A stretch of 64,000 nucleotides of DNA from AAA044-D11 sp965268555. GTDB lineage: Bacteria; Actinomycetota; Actinomycetes; Nanopelagicales; Nanopelagicaceae. The stretch covers positions 1,313,871 through 1,377,870 of the forward strand of contig OZ254174.1 in NCBI GenBank assembly GCA_965268555.1, read 5' to 3'. A program made the position numbers and the translations under genes. The notes below the pieces were generated by a model. The model saw only the letters and a list, made by a program, of their open reading frames with translations. It had not been told where the DNA came from and searched no databases. Shown here one piece after another: positions 35,017-44,292 of this stretch. Each line of letters opens with the position of its first letter. Position 1 is the first letter of the stretch.

Positions 35017-35760
35017 ATGACATTGCTGAAAGAGAAGCCTCAAATGAGCCAGACCGCCCAAGCTGCCACCCAGAGAATTCTGGTGGTTGATGATGAAAAT
35101 AGTATCTCTGAATTAATCGCCACAAGCCTTCGCTTCGTTGGCTTCGATGTTCGCACCGCCGCAACCGGATCAGAGGCGCTCACAATTGCTGAAGAATTTA
35201 AACCGCATGCGCTGATTCTCGATGTGATGCTTCCAGATCAAAATGGTTTCGAAGTCTGTCGTCAGCTGCGCCAAGATGGCCACAACGTAGGCGTTCTCTT
35301 TTTAACTGCGAAAGATACTGTTGAAGATAAAATTGCTGGGCTAACTATTGGTGGCGATGATTATGTAACAAAGCCTTTTAGCCTCGAAGAACTTGTTGCT
35401 CGCCTTCGCGCACTTCTCCGTCGCACAGGCGTAATTCAAGTTGAGAGCGATGACGAGAAGGTCCGCTTTGCAGATCTTGAACTTGATGAAGCAACTCATG
35501 AAGTTCGACGCGCTGGCAATTTAATTGAGCTCTCACCTACTGAGTTCTTATTGCTCCGCTATTTAATGATTAACGCAGATCGTGTTGTAAGCAAATCACA
35601 AATCCTTGACCATGTCTGGCAGTACGACTTCCGTGGGGATGCCGGCATTGTTGAAACTTACATCTCATATCTACGCAAGAAGATAGATATCTACGATCCT
35701 GCGTTAATTCATACTGTACGTGGAGTTGGCTACCGCTTGCGCTTACCTGCCCGTAAGTAA
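35017..35760 (+). CDS. OmpR family response regulator
   Basis: Receiver domain with VVDDENS, phospho-acceptor Asp69 in LILDVMLPDQNG and the switch Lys in FLTAKD, followed by a C-terminal winged-helix OmpR/PhoB DNA-binding domain (LSPTEFLLLRYL ... HTVRGVGYRLR). 247 residues from ATG 35017; a second ATG at 35044 (MSQTAQAA) is possible. The cognate kinase begins 22 bp downstream. It resembles the actinobacterial TcrA/PrrA/MprA class; target genes not evident. Confidence 0.92.
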   Translation: MTLLKEKPQMSQTAQAATQRILVVDDENSISELIATSLRFVGFDVRTAATGSEALTIAEEFKPHALILDVMLPDQNGFEVCRQLRQDGHNVGVLFLTAKDTVEDKIAGLTIGGDDYVTKPFSLEELVARLRALLRRTGVIQVESDDEKVRFADLELDEATHEVRRAGNLIELSPTEFLLLRYLMINADRVVSKSQILDHVWQYDFRGDAGIVETYISYLRKKIDIYDPALIHTVRGVGYRLRLPARK

Positions 35761-35782
35761 AAAAGGGAAGTAAACTTCCCTA

Positions 35783-37243
35783 ATGAAACACGGGCTGTCA
35801 GAGTGGTCGCTTCGCAATCGACTAATTCTCTCAACCCTAGTGCTAGCCACAATCGCAATTGCCGCCTCGGATTTAGCTGCGACAAATTCGCTTAGATCTT
35901 TCTTGATTAATCAGGCCGATAAACAGTTAAATGAAGTAGTTTCGACATCATTGCTTCGCCTTGATCGCGCAGGTATTGATTCTGAAAAAGAGACAGAAGC
36001 AGATGATAAGAATAATTTTCGCCCGCTTCGCCCATTGGGTGGCGTTCCCACCACAACAGCCGTAACTCTCCTTGATTTAGAGGGGAATGTTGTCGGCCAA
36101 GTTGGTGGGCAATTCGCGAATTCAATCGATATAAAAGAGTTTCATAAGTTAACTCCGGCAGAAGTTGTTCTCCATAAAGGAAAGCCTTTCACTATCCCAG
36201 GCGCTGAGGGTGAGCCAGATATTCGTGCAATTGCCAGAATTCTGCCCTCTGGAGTTGGAACGGTTGTTATATCAGTTGCGCTAGATAGCGTAGATCGAAC
36301 CCTGCGCGGGCTTACTGGAATTTTTCTATTGATCAGTTTGATTGTGTTAATTGCAATTGGTTTCGTCGCCAGGTCACTAATTAAATTAAGTTTGAAGCCG
36401 CTAAATAGAATTGAAGAAACTGCTGCTGCTATTGCGGAGGGTGATTTATCGGCCCGTCTGCCCGAGGTAAATCCCAAAACTGAAGTTGGCAGGCTCACTG
36501 GTTCGCTGAACACAATGCTTTCGCGAATTGAAGAATCTTTTGCAATCCGTACCGAATCAGAAGAGAAGTTACGCAGATTTGTTGCTGATGCCAGCCACGA
36601 ACTTCGCACACCACTTACCGCAATTCGCGGTTTCGCTGAACTGCACCGCCAAGGCGCAGTAAGCGGTGAGGATAAAACTAAAGAGTTAATCTCTCGAATT
36701 GAAAAAGAGTCCATTCGAATGAGTTCACTCGTTGAAGATTTATTGCTTCTAGCTCGGTTAGATCAATCGCGGGAGTTAACCATTGATCCCGTTGATATAA
36801 ACCATTTGGTAAATGAGGCTATTGCTTCAGCTAAAGCGGCTGGGCCAAACCATGAAATAACGTTTAAAACGAATAGTGATGAAGTCTTTGTGCTTGGCGA
36901 TTCAATGCGGATTCATCAAGCAGTTTCTAATTTGCTTGCAAACGCCAGAACACACACTCCTGCGGGGACCAAGATAAATGTGGAGATTGTGCAAAGTGAT
37001 TCAGATGTACAAATATCAGTTAGCGATAATGGACCTGGACTTTCACAAGAAGATCAATTAAGAATTTTTGAGCGTTTCTTCCGCGCAGATCCATCAAGAG
37101 CTCGGGTCAGTGGTGAAGGAAGTGGACTTGGTCTTGCAATAGTTGATGCAGTAATGAAAGCACATGGCGGAAGTGTTGAAGTTAAATCCGAATTAGGTGC
37201 AGGCGCAACCTTCAAAATAATCTTTCCGCAGAAAGATTTATAG
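35783..37243 (+). CDS. sensor histidine kinase
   Basis: 486 residues. Two membrane helices (about 13-32 and 173-197) flank an external sensor of about 140 residues, then HAMP (198-250), HisKA with His272 in DASHELRTPLTA, and an HATPase domain with DNGPGLS and GSGLGLAI. It pairs with the preceding OmpR-type regulator. The external domain has no recognised ligand-binding motif, so the signal is unknown. Its last 6 bp overlap the convergent htpX end. Confidence 0.92.
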   Translation: MKHGLSEWSLRNRLILSTLVLATIAIAASDLAATNSLRSFLINQADKQLNEVVSTSLLRLDRAGIDSEKETEADDKNNFRPLRPLGGVPTTTAVTLLDLEGNVVGQVGGQFANSIDIKEFHKLTPAEVVLHKGKPFTIPGAEGEPDIRAIARILPSGVGTVVISVALDSVDRTLRGLTGIFLLISLIVLIAIGFVARSLIKLSLKPLNRIEETAAAIAEGDLSARLPEVNPKTEVGRLTGSLNTMLSRIEESFAIRTESEEKLRRFVADASHELRTPLTAIRGFAELHRQGAVSGEDKTKELISRIEKESIRMSSLVEDLLLLARLDQSRELTIDPVDINHLVNEAIASAKAAGPNHEITFKTNSDEVFVLGDSMRIHQAVSNLLANARTHTPAGTKINVEIVQSDSDVQISVSDNGPGLSQEDQLRIFERFFRADPSRARVSGEGSGLGLAIVDAVMKAHGGSVEVKSELGAGATFKIIFPQKDL

Positions 37244-38128
37244 CGATTCCATTGATCGCAGAATTTCGATCCGCTCTTCGATTGGTGGATGAGTAGCAAA
37301 AAGTTTTGAGACGCTCTTTGCATCTAGCGGTGATTCAATCCAAATATGCGCAACAGCGTTAGAACGTTGTTTAACAACCGTTGAATCCCGGGCCAAGATT
37401 TCAAGTGCCTTGCGAAGCCCAGCTGGATTGCGGGTGAAGCTCACTGCTGTTGCATCAGCAAGTGATTCACGTTTTCTAGAAATTGCTAACTTTAATAAGA
37501 GCGCAGCAAATGGCGCGAGAATTAACACTAGAAGCGAGAAAACTAGAGCCAGTGGATTATTTCCATTCTCTCTGTTTCGACCACCGCCAAAGAACATCAT
37601 TCGAGCTAACATATCCGAAACAATTGCAATGGCCCCTGCAGTTGTAGCGGCGACTGCGCTTATCAAAGTATCTCGATTCCCCACATGAGACATCTCATGC
37701 GCGATAACTCCTTGAAGTTCATCTCGATCCATTACATCCAAGATTCCGGTAGTGAAAGCAATTAGTGCGTGCTCTGGATTCCTGCCAGTTGCAAAGGCGT
37801 TTGGTGCATCGTCATGAACAATTGCAACTTTTGGCATTGGTAGACCAGATGCAAGACAAACCTCTTGAACTAAACCAAACAACTTCGGATTATCAGATTC
37901 TTGTAGCTCTTTTGCGCCAGTCATTTTTAAAACTAATTTATCTGAACCGTAATACGCGCCCCATACTGAAATTAGAGAGATTCCAACTGCAATCGGAACA
38001 ATTCCTGCAGTTGCACCACCGAAATAAGTAAGTGCAGAATAAACAACCACCCACATTAAAATTGCCATAACAATCAGCAAGCCAGTTGTTTTACGGCGAT
38101 TGGCGTTTTGGAGTTCTTTAAAGTTCAT
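37238..38128 (-). CDS. htpX: protease HtpX homologue (M48 family)
   Basis: Membrane zinc metalloprotease for quality control of membrane proteins. The zinc motif is IAHEMSHVGNRD near residues 142-153, with a downstream Glu in SRKRESLADATAV as third ligand. There are two N-terminal and two internal hydrophobic segments. 296 residues. Its promoter has a perfect TATAAT (38142-38137) ending eight bases before ATG 38128, giving at most a two-base leader. Confidence 0.93.
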   Translation of the reverse strand: MNFKELQNANRRKTTGLLIVMAILMWVVVYSALTYFGGATAGIVPIAVGISLISVWGAYYGSDKLVLKMTGAKELQESDNPKLFGLVQEVCLASGLPMPKVAIVHDDAPNAFATGRNPEHALIAFTTGILDVMDRDELQGVIAHEMSHVGNRDTLISAVAATTAGAIAIVSDMLARMMFFGGGRNRENGNNPLALVFSLLVLILAPFAALLLKLAISRKRESLADATAVSFTRNPAGLRKALEILARDSTVVKQRSNAVAHIWIESPLDAKSVSKLFATHPPIEERIEILRSMESL

Positions 38129-38189
38129 TAACGCGAATTATATACAAGTGGAATACGACAGCAATATGTAGAAATTAATTCCTTAGAGA

Positions 38190-38768
38190 TTACTTAATTT
38201 TTGATTGGTGGAAATTTAGCCAAGACTTGCTCGCAGTTGGGCCACGTTGTCCTTGGTATCTCGAACCGTAAAGCGCAGAACCGTAAGGATTCTCTGCTGG
38301 TGAAGAGAGTTTAATTAAACAGAGTTGACCAATCTTCATTCCCGGAAATAACTTCACGGGAAGATTAGCTACATTTGAAAGTTCGAGCGTTATGTGGCCA
38401 GAGAATCCTGGATCGATAAATCCCGCTGTTGAGTGAGTTAAAAGTCCGAGGCGACCGAGAGATGATTTGCCTTCAAGACGACCAGCGATGTCATCAGGCA
38501 GTGTGATTACTTCGTAGGTGCTTGCCAAAACAAATTCACCTGGATGAAGTATGAATTCTTCGTTTGCTTCAACAGCGACTTCGCGCGTTAGGTCGACCTG
38601 TTCGATCGATGGGTCGATTACTGAATATTTGTGATTCTCAAAGACTCGAAAGAATCGGTCTAAGCGAACGTCGACGCTCGATGGTTGGATCATTGCGCCG
38701 TCGAAAGGTTCAACCTTTACGCGGCCCGCATCGATCTCGGCCTTTATATCGCGGTCACTTAGTAGCAC
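38190..38768 (-). CDS. dcd: dCTP deaminase, likely dUMP-forming
   Basis: Trimeric nucleotide deaminase of the dUTPase fold; 192 residues. Motifs: IQPSSVDVRLD near 26-36, GRLEGKSSLGRLGLLTHSTAG near 108-128 with the catalytic Glu further on in HITLELSNVA, and the C-terminal YQGQRGPT lid. It is very similar to the mycobacterial Dcd, which deaminates dCTP and also hydrolyses it to dUMP; that dual function is inferred. The start is GTG 38768, in a leaderless arrangement. Confidence 0.93.
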   Translation of the reverse strand: MLLSDRDIKAEIDAGRVKVEPFDGAMIQPSSVDVRLDRFFRVFENHKYSVIDPSIEQVDLTREVAVEANEEFILHPGEFVLASTYEVITLPDDIAGRLEGKSSLGRLGLLTHSTAGFIDPGFSGHITLELSNVANLPVKLFPGMKIGQLCLIKLSSPAENPYGSALYGSRYQGQRGPTASKSWLNFHQSKIK

Positions 38769-38774
38769 GGACAG

Positions 38775-38780
38775 ACCCTA
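38775..38780 (-). promoter_or_regulatory. -10 element of a probable leaderless dcd promoter
   Basis: TAGGGT on the minus strand, six bases (CTGTCC), then GTG 38768. No ribosome site. Confidence 0.45.
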
Positions 38781-38830
38781 TATCGTCCGCGACGCTTGAT
38801 TAAGTTACTGGCGAGTAGCATTATTGCGCC

Positions 38831-40654
38831 ATGAGCCACTACACCGCCAACCTGCGCGATATCGAATTCTGCCTATTCGATCTCCTCAAGCGCGAAGAGA
38901 TTTTAGGCAAATCCCTTTTCAAAGACATCGATCGCGAGACTGCGATGGGAATGTTGGAAGAAATCAAGCGTCTTGCTGAAAATGATCTTGGTGATTCACT
39001 GATTGAAAGTGATCGTATAGGTGTTGATTTCAATAAAGAGACTGGCGATATCAAATTGCCAGCGAGTTTCATAAAATCTTATCGCGCCTATATGGACAAT
39101 GAATGGTGGCGAATTGATGCACCAGTAGAAATTGGCGGAACCTTGATTCCAGCTTCAGTTCGTTGGGCGATTGCAGAAATGGTTCTTGGTTCAAATCCTT
39201 CAATTCATATTTACGCATCAGGCACCGCGTTTGCACATGTCGCTTATGTTCTTGGAAACGATGATCAGAAGAAGATGGCAAAACTTATGGTCGATAACGA
39301 CTGGGGTGCAACCATGCAACTTACCGAACCAGATGCTGGAAGCGATGTTGGCGCTGGTCGTTCCAAAGCTGTTCAGCAGAGCGATGGCACTTGGCACATC
39401 ACTGGAACAAAAAGATTTATTACTTCTGGCGACTCCGATTTAAATCCAAATATTATTCACTATGTTTTAGCAAGACCAGAGGGTGCTGGACCTGGAACAA
39501 AAGGTTTAAGTCTTTTCTTGGTTCCAAAATTTATGTTCGATTTTGAAACCGGCGCACTTGGAAAACGTAATGGTGTTTATGTAACAAATGTTGAGCACAA
39601 AATGGGCTTAAATGTTTCAGCTACTTGCGAGATGAATCTTGGTGAAAAAGAGCCTGCAGTTGGTTATTTATTAGGTGATGTTCACAATGGCATCGCACAG
39701 ATGTTTAAGGTAATTGAATTCGCACGCATGATGGTTGGAACTAAAGCTATTGCAACACTTAGCGCGGGATACCAACAGGCTTTGGCTTATGCAAAGGTGC
39801 GTGTGCAGGGCCCAGATTTAACTAAGGCTGCCGATAAAGCGAGTCCGAGAGTCACGATTATTAATCATCCCGATGTCCGTAGATCACTCATGGTTCAAAA
39901 GTCTTACTCCGAAGGTATGCGCGCGCTAATTCTGTATACCGCTTCGATTCAGGATGAAATCATGTTAGCGAAAGCGGCCAATGACGCCGACAAGGTCGCC
40001 GATATGGAAGCGCTAAATGATTTATTGCTTCCGATCGTAAAGGGTTATGGAAGTGAAAAGTCTTGGGTGCTACTTGGTACCGAATCGCTACAAACATTTG
40101 GTGGTTCGGGCTTCACGCAAGATTGGCCACTTGAACAATATGTTCGTGATGCCAAGATTGATACTTTGTATGAAGGAACAACCGCTATTCAAGGTTTGGA
40201 TTTCTTCTTCCGCAAGATAATTAAAGATGGCGGTCGCGCTCTTGGATTACTTGGCAAAGAAATTGGCGCATTTGCTGCATCTGGCGGCGCTCTTGCTGAA
40301 GAGAAAGCGGCGCTCGCTAAAACTCTTGAAGATTTAAATGCAATGACCGGAACTCTTGTTGGTTTTGCAATGGAATCTCAAGAAAATGTCGAGAAGATTT
40401 ATAAGGCTGGATTGAATACAACTCGCCTTTTGATGTCTGTTGGTGAGGTAATAATCGCCTGGTTGTTATTGCGTCAAGCAGAAATTGCAACAGCTAAATC
40501 TGCAAATCCCGGACGTGATGCTGATTTCTATGCAGGAAAAATTGCTTCTGCAAAATTCTTTGTAAGAACAGTTCTCCCTCATATAAAGGCGGAATTGAAA
40601 ATTGTTTTGAGCGAAACCGGTGATCTTATGGAGATTCCTGAATCCGCTTTTTGA
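38831..40654 (+). CDS. acyl-CoA dehydrogenase, FadE5 type
   Basis: FAD-dependent first step of fatty acid beta-oxidation. 607 residues, as in the long FadE5 class rather than the 380-residue classic form. Motifs: QLTEPDAGSDVGAGRS near 158-173, KRFITSGDSD, and the catalytic Glu in DTLYEGTTAIQ near 445-455. A C-terminal helical domain follows. The N-terminal SHYTANLRDIEF is shared with mycobacterial FadE5, which takes a broad chain-length range (family knowledge). The next gene starts 11 bp later. Confidence 0.9.
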   Translation: MSHYTANLRDIEFCLFDLLKREEILGKSLFKDIDRETAMGMLEEIKRLAENDLGDSLIESDRIGVDFNKETGDIKLPASFIKSYRAYMDNEWWRIDAPVEIGGTLIPASVRWAIAEMVLGSNPSIHIYASGTAFAHVAYVLGNDDQKKMAKLMVDNDWGATMQLTEPDAGSDVGAGRSKAVQQSDGTWHITGTKRFITSGDSDLNPNIIHYVLARPEGAGPGTKGLSLFLVPKFMFDFETGALGKRNGVYVTNVEHKMGLNVSATCEMNLGEKEPAVGYLLGDVHNGIAQMFKVIEFARMMVGTKAIATLSAGYQQALAYAKVRVQGPDLTKAADKASPRVTIINHPDVRRSLMVQKSYSEGMRALILYTASIQDEIMLAKAANDADKVADMEALNDLLLPIVKGYGSEKSWVLLGTESLQTFGGSGFTQDWPLEQYVRDAKIDTLYEGTTAIQGLDFFFRKIIKDGGRALGLLGKEIGAFAASGGALAEEKAALAKTLEDLNAMTGTLVGFAMESQENVEKIYKAGLNTTRLLMSVGEVIIAWLLLRQAEIATAKSANPGRDADFYAGKIASAKFFVRTVLPHIKAELKIVLSETGDLMEIPESAF

Positions 40655-40665
40655 TAGGGTTCGCT

Positions 40666-41580
40666 GTGCTAAAAAATATTCGTCATGAAGCTTTTCTTTT
40701 TTGTGGCGCCTTCTTTTTTGCGTTAAATAGCGTTCCTGCCAAGTTACTTATGGAGGGCGGAATTGGGGCTTTTCGCCTAACTCAAATCCGTATTACTGGG
40801 GCATTTTTCTTGATGTTCCTCTTTGTGGTCTCTCGAAATCATAAAAAATTACGAGTAACTAAATCTGAAATTCCTGCTCTAATTGCTTTTGGTGTAATCG
40901 GTTTTGCTGTTGTGAACGGCCTATATTTTTCAGCAATTGCCAGAATTAATGTGAGCATCGCACTAATCATTGAATTCACCGCGCCAATATGGATTGTGCT
41001 TTGGATGCGATTTATTAAGAAGCGAAATGTTTCAAAGTTAATGTGGTGGGGCTTATCTATTGGTTTCACAGGATTGTTATTGGTCGCTCAAGTTTGGCGT
41101 GGCCTAACTCTTGATGGCCTTGGATTGATCTACGCCTTTGTCGATGCCTTTGCCCTTGCCCTCTACTTCGTGCTTGGCGAGAGATTCGTAAAAGCAAAGG
41201 GCAGTGAAGTCACCATGGTTCTTGGTTTTGGTGTCTCCGCTGCATTTTTCGCAATCGTGATGCCGTGGTGGAATTTCCCATTCGAAGTTTTCTCAAAATC
41301 AATTGAACTAACTGGTCGATTTTCCGGTAACTCACTTCCTGGTTGGGCGCTAGTTCTCTGGGTAATTATTGGTGGTACCGCAGTTCCTTACTTCTTTGTA
41401 CTTACTGGCCTAAAAGGTTTGAATGCTGCAACCGCAAGTGTTATCGGAATGCTTGAGCCGGTTTTTGGTGGCATCCTCGCCTGGTTCTTCTTATTCGAAA
41501 GACTTACCTTGATGCAATTCATTGGGTGCTGTGTAGTTCTCGTTGGTATTTATCTGGCAGACCGCGCAAGAACTAGTTAG
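40666..41580 (+). CDS. EamA/DMT family transporter
   Basis: About 304 residues with ten membrane helices in two EamA halves (duplication typical of drug/metabolite transporters). The second half carries the usual TAASVIGMLEPVFGGILAW stretch. Start GTG 40666 (MLKNIRHEAF) is preferred over TTG 40651 because AGGG lies six bases upstream and the earlier codon overlaps the previous gene. Likely an exporter of an amino acid or similar metabolite; substrate cannot be inferred. Confidence 0.82.
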   Translation: MLKNIRHEAFLFCGAFFFALNSVPAKLLMEGGIGAFRLTQIRITGAFFLMFLFVVSRNHKKLRVTKSEIPALIAFGVIGFAVVNGLYFSAIARINVSIALIIEFTAPIWIVLWMRFIKKRNVSKLMWWGLSIGFTGLLLVAQVWRGLTLDGLGLIYAFVDAFALALYFVLGERFVKAKGSEVTMVLGFGVSAAFFAIVMPWWNFPFEVFSKSIELTGRFSGNSLPGWALVLWVIIGGTAVPYFFVLTGLKGLNAATASVIGMLEPVFGGILAWFFLFERLTLMQFIGCCVVLVGIYLADRARTS

Positions 41581-41585
41581 TAGGG

Positions 41586-41591
41586 TAAATT
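41586..41591 (+). promoter_or_regulatory. -10 element of a probable leaderless carbonic anhydrase promoter
   Basis: TAAATT, six bases (CCATAC), then ATG 41598. No Shine-Dalgarno. Confidence 0.5.
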
Positions 41592-41597
41592 CCATAC

Positions 41598-42092
41598 ATG
41601 GAAAATTTCGCTGATCTGCTTGGTGCAAATAAGGAATATGCCAGCACCTTTAAATCACAGGGGTTGAGCGGCGAAGCGTTAAAAGGTTTAGCCATTGTTA
41701 CTTGTATGGACTCTCGCATTGATCCGCTCCATATTGTTGGGATGGAGGCGGGAGATGCCAAAATTCTTCGAAATGCTGGGGCGCGTGTAACTGATGATGT
41801 GTTACGTACTTTAGTTTTAGCAACTCATCTACTTGGCGTTAACCGTGTACTTGTTATGCCTCACACTGATTGCCGAATGGCGACCGGTGAAGAGCATGAA
41901 ATTCACGCCGCGATTCTAGAAAAATCTGGAGTTGATACTCGCGGAATTGAAATTCGAACAGTTAAAGATCAGATGAAGGCTCTTGTAACTGATATTCAAA
42001 GAATTGAAAGCTACCCCTTGCTTGCAGAAAATGTAAAAGTAATGGGTGCAATTTTTAGCGTTGAAACTGGAAAGCTTTCACCAGTTATTTAA
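41598..42092 (+). CDS. beta-class carbonic anhydrase
   Basis: 164-residue zinc enzyme interconverting CO2 and bicarbonate. The metal and proton-network residues are visible: C36-M-D38-S-R40 and H89-T-D-C92. The short length matches the actinobacterial type V-like beta-CA group (Rv1284-like). Bicarbonate from it would feed carboxylases and purine synthesis. Its stop shares TTAA with the convergent dnaB stop. Confidence 0.93.
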   Translation: MENFADLLGANKEYASTFKSQGLSGEALKGLAIVTCMDSRIDPLHIVGMEAGDAKILRNAGARVTDDVLRTLVLATHLLGVNRVLVMPHTDCRMATGEEHEIHAAILEKSGVDTRGIEIRTVKDQMKALVTDIQRIESYPLLAENVKVMGAIFSVETGKLSPVI

Positions 42093-43504
42093 TTATCTTT
42101 TACGAAACTCTCAGCGTTCTGTGAGTAGCTTGGTGCCATATCGCTAAATCTTGCAAAGTGTAATTGGGCGCTGACTGTAATTGTTCGGGTTGGTCCGTTA
42201 CGGTGCTTGGCGATAATCAAATCTGCTTCTCCAGATCTATTTTGGCCGTCATACATATCATCGCGGTGTAGAAGAATTACCACGTCAGCATCTTGTTCAA
42301 TAGATCCAGATTCACGAAGGTCAGAGAGCATTGGCTTCTTATCTGCGCGTTGTTCTGGCGAACGGTTTAACTGTGAAATTGCGATTACGGGAACATCTAG
42401 CTCTTTCGCAAGCAATTTAAGATTTCTAGAGAATTCCGATACCTCTTGTTGGCGGTTCTCAACGCGCTTGCCTGCAGTCATCAACTGCAAGTAGTCGATA
42501 ACAATTAACTTCAAACCATGGCGTTGCTTAAGGCGTCGCGCCTTTGCGCGGATCTCCATAAGTGAGAGATTTGGTGAGTCATCAATAAATAGCGGAGCTT
42601 GTGAAATTTCGCCCATTCGCTTTGCTAAACGGCCCCACTCTTCATCTGTGAGAGCGCCAGACCTAATGTTATTGAGTGCAACTCGCGCCTCTGCGGAGAG
42701 CATACGCATTGTGATTTCAGAGCGGCTCATTTCCAACGAGAAGATAACTGAAGGATCGCCATTATGAATTGATGCATAGCGCGCAATATCAAGACCAAGT
42801 GTTGATTTACCAACTGCAGGACGCGCAGCAAGAACAATCATATTTCCTGGATGTAGCCCGTTGGTTAAAGTATCGAGATCTTTAAAACCAGTCTTAACAC
42901 CTTCACCTTTAACGCCATTTGATATCGCTTCGATTTCATCAAGTGCTGCGGGGAGTAGCTCAGATAATTGAATGTAATCCTCGGTTGTGCGGTGTTCGGT
43001 AACTTGGAAAATTTCGGCTGATGCTTGATCGACTGCATCATCCACTTCGCCTTCACCGGAATATCCGAGTTGAACAATCTTTGTACCCGCTTCAACAAGT
43101 CGGCGCATGATTGCATGGTCGCGGACGATCTTTGCGTAATAACCAGCATTGGCTGCAGTAGGAACTGAGTTAATAAGTGTGTGTAGATAAGGTGCGCCAC
43201 CGGCACGAGCGATGTCGCCACGCTTTGTTAATTCAGCTGCAACTGTTACTGGATCTGCAGGTTCTCCGCGACCATACAAATCTAGAATTGCATCATAAAT
43301 AAGTTCGTGTGCTGGGCGATAGAAATCTCGTTCACGAATAATTTCAACAACATCTGCAATTGATTCTTTACTAAGCAACATGCCACCAAGCACGCCTTGT
43401 TCTGCAATTAAATCTTGTGGTGGTGTGCGTTCAAATTCAATTGTTGCGGGAACGCGATTGTTTGAGTTGTTATTTCCGCGGTTGGGGAGTTCTGCGATGC
43501 TCAT
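42089..43504 (-). CDS. dnaB: replicative DNA helicase DnaB
   Basis: Hexameric replication-fork helicase, 471 residues from ATG 43504. N-terminal DnaG-interacting domain (ERTPPQDLIAEQGVLGGML), RecA-like core with Walker A AARPAVGKSTLGLD, Walker B-like KLIVIDYLQL and the DLRESGSIEQDADVV segment. No intein is present. The start at 43504 is chosen because GGGAGG is 8 bases upstream; the longer frame to 43654 covers non-coding-looking sequence with DnaA boxes. Normally rplI precedes dnaB in bacteria, as here. Confidence 0.95.
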   Translation of the reverse strand: MSIAELPNRGNNNSNNRVPATIEFERTPPQDLIAEQGVLGGMLLSKESIADVVEIIRERDFYRPAHELIYDAILDLYGRGEPADPVTVAAELTKRGDIARAGGAPYLHTLINSVPTAANAGYYAKIVRDHAIMRRLVEAGTKIVQLGYSGEGEVDDAVDQASAEIFQVTEHRTTEDYIQLSELLPAALDEIEAISNGVKGEGVKTGFKDLDTLTNGLHPGNMIVLAARPAVGKSTLGLDIARYASIHNGDPSVIFSLEMSRSEITMRMLSAEARVALNNIRSGALTDEEWGRLAKRMGEISQAPLFIDDSPNLSLMEIRAKARRLKQRHGLKLIVIDYLQLMTAGKRVENRQQEVSEFSRNLKLLAKELDVPVIAISQLNRSPEQRADKKPMLSDLRESGSIEQDADVVILLHRDDMYDGQNRSGEADLIIAKHRNGPTRTITVSAQLHFARFSDMAPSYSQNAESFVKDN

Positions 43505-43636
43505 AGACATAGCCTCCCAACGACCACTGACAGTGAAAAAGTTTCTCTTGCCTGCGTAATTTAATGAGGTGAGGGTGAGAGTTGTTAGGTGGCTAGATTT
43601 TGGTGTGTGTGAGCGTGTGGAGAAGTTGGGGATTGC

Positions 43637-43731
43637 CGTGGATAACGTGTGCATAAGAGTGGATAAACGGTGGAGAAGTGTTGGGGTTAACCCTCATCCA
43701 CGCTCAAATTCTCACCAAAAGCTGTGGGTAA
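43637..43731. promoter_or_regulatory. cluster of DnaA-box-like sites upstream of dnaB
   Basis: The 329-bp gap between dnaB and rplI contains three sites one base away from the DnaA box (TTATCCACA or its complement): CGTGGATAA 43637-43645, AGTGGATAA 43658-43666 and TGTGGGTAA 43723-43731, plus a weaker TCATCCACG near 43693. The rest of the gap holds the rplI terminator and the dnaB ribosome site; no other gene is seen. Confidence 0.5.
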
Positions 43732-43784
43732 AGATTTTTCTCTTTATCTCATTATTTAAGAATGCCTAGGGGCTCTCTAGAAAT

Positions 43785-43816
43785 AAATAAAAAGCCCGCC
43801 TCTTTCGAGACGGGCC
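43785..43816 (-). terminator. intrinsic terminator of the rpsF-ssb-rpsR-rplI operon
   Basis: On the minus strand GCCCGTCTC and GAGGCGGGC form a nine-base-pair stem (one G-U) around a GAAA loop, followed by TTTTTATTTATTT. It lies 18 bp after the rplI stop. It is one of the few clear intrinsic terminators in the window. Confidence 0.9.
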
Positions 43817-43833
43817 TTTAAATTTGCGAACTA

Positions 43834-44280
43834 TTAGATAGCTACAACAGTGATGTTGACGTTGGCAGATACCTGTCCTTGAAGTGAAATCTTCGCGGTG
43901 TATTTTCCAAGCTTCTTAATATGTCCTGCAACCTTGACGCGGTGACGATCGATATCTAGACCTGTTGCAGCTTTAATGCTGGCAGCGATGTCCTTATCTG
44001 TCACTGAACCGAATAGAACTCCGGTTGCTCCGACCTTTGACTTAACAACGATCTCGGTCTTTTCAAGTGAATCTTTGATCTCTTTTGCATGATCGAGGTC
44101 GCGAATTTCACGAGCGCTGCGAGCACGACGGATTCCTTCAATCTGCTTTTCGCCACCAAGGCTCCAAGCGATTGCATTGCCGCGAGGCAATAGGTAATTG
44201 CGAGCAAAACCATCTTTGACGGTTACAACATCGCCAGCTTGTCCTAGACCTGATACTTCACGAGTAAGAATAAGTTTCAT
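43834..44280 (-). CDS. rplI: 50S ribosomal protein L9
   Basis: 148 residues with the N-terminal rRNA-binding signature GLGQAGDVVTVKDGFARNYLLP, a long connecting helix, and a C-terminal domain (GVLFGSVTDKDI). Last gene of the rpsF-ssb-rpsR-rplI operon, followed by a strong terminator. Full length. Confidence 0.97.
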   Translation of the reverse strand: MKLILTREVSGLGQAGDVVTVKDGFARNYLLPRGNAIAWSLGGEKQIEGIRRARSAREIRDLDHAKEIKDSLEKTEIVVKSKVGATGVLFGSVTDKDIAASIKAATGLDIDRHRVKVAGHIKKLGKYTAKISLQGQVSANVNITVVAI

Positions 44281-44292
44281 TTTCTATTCCCC

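Noticed and set aside
36142..36714. 190-codon open frame on the minus strand
   Set aside because: Shadow of the histidine kinase gene on the opposite strand; Ser/Arg-rich low-information product.
42089..43504. Intein in dnaB
   Set aside because: dnaB is a frequent intein site, but the Walker and DLRESGSIEQD regions are continuous and the length is normal.
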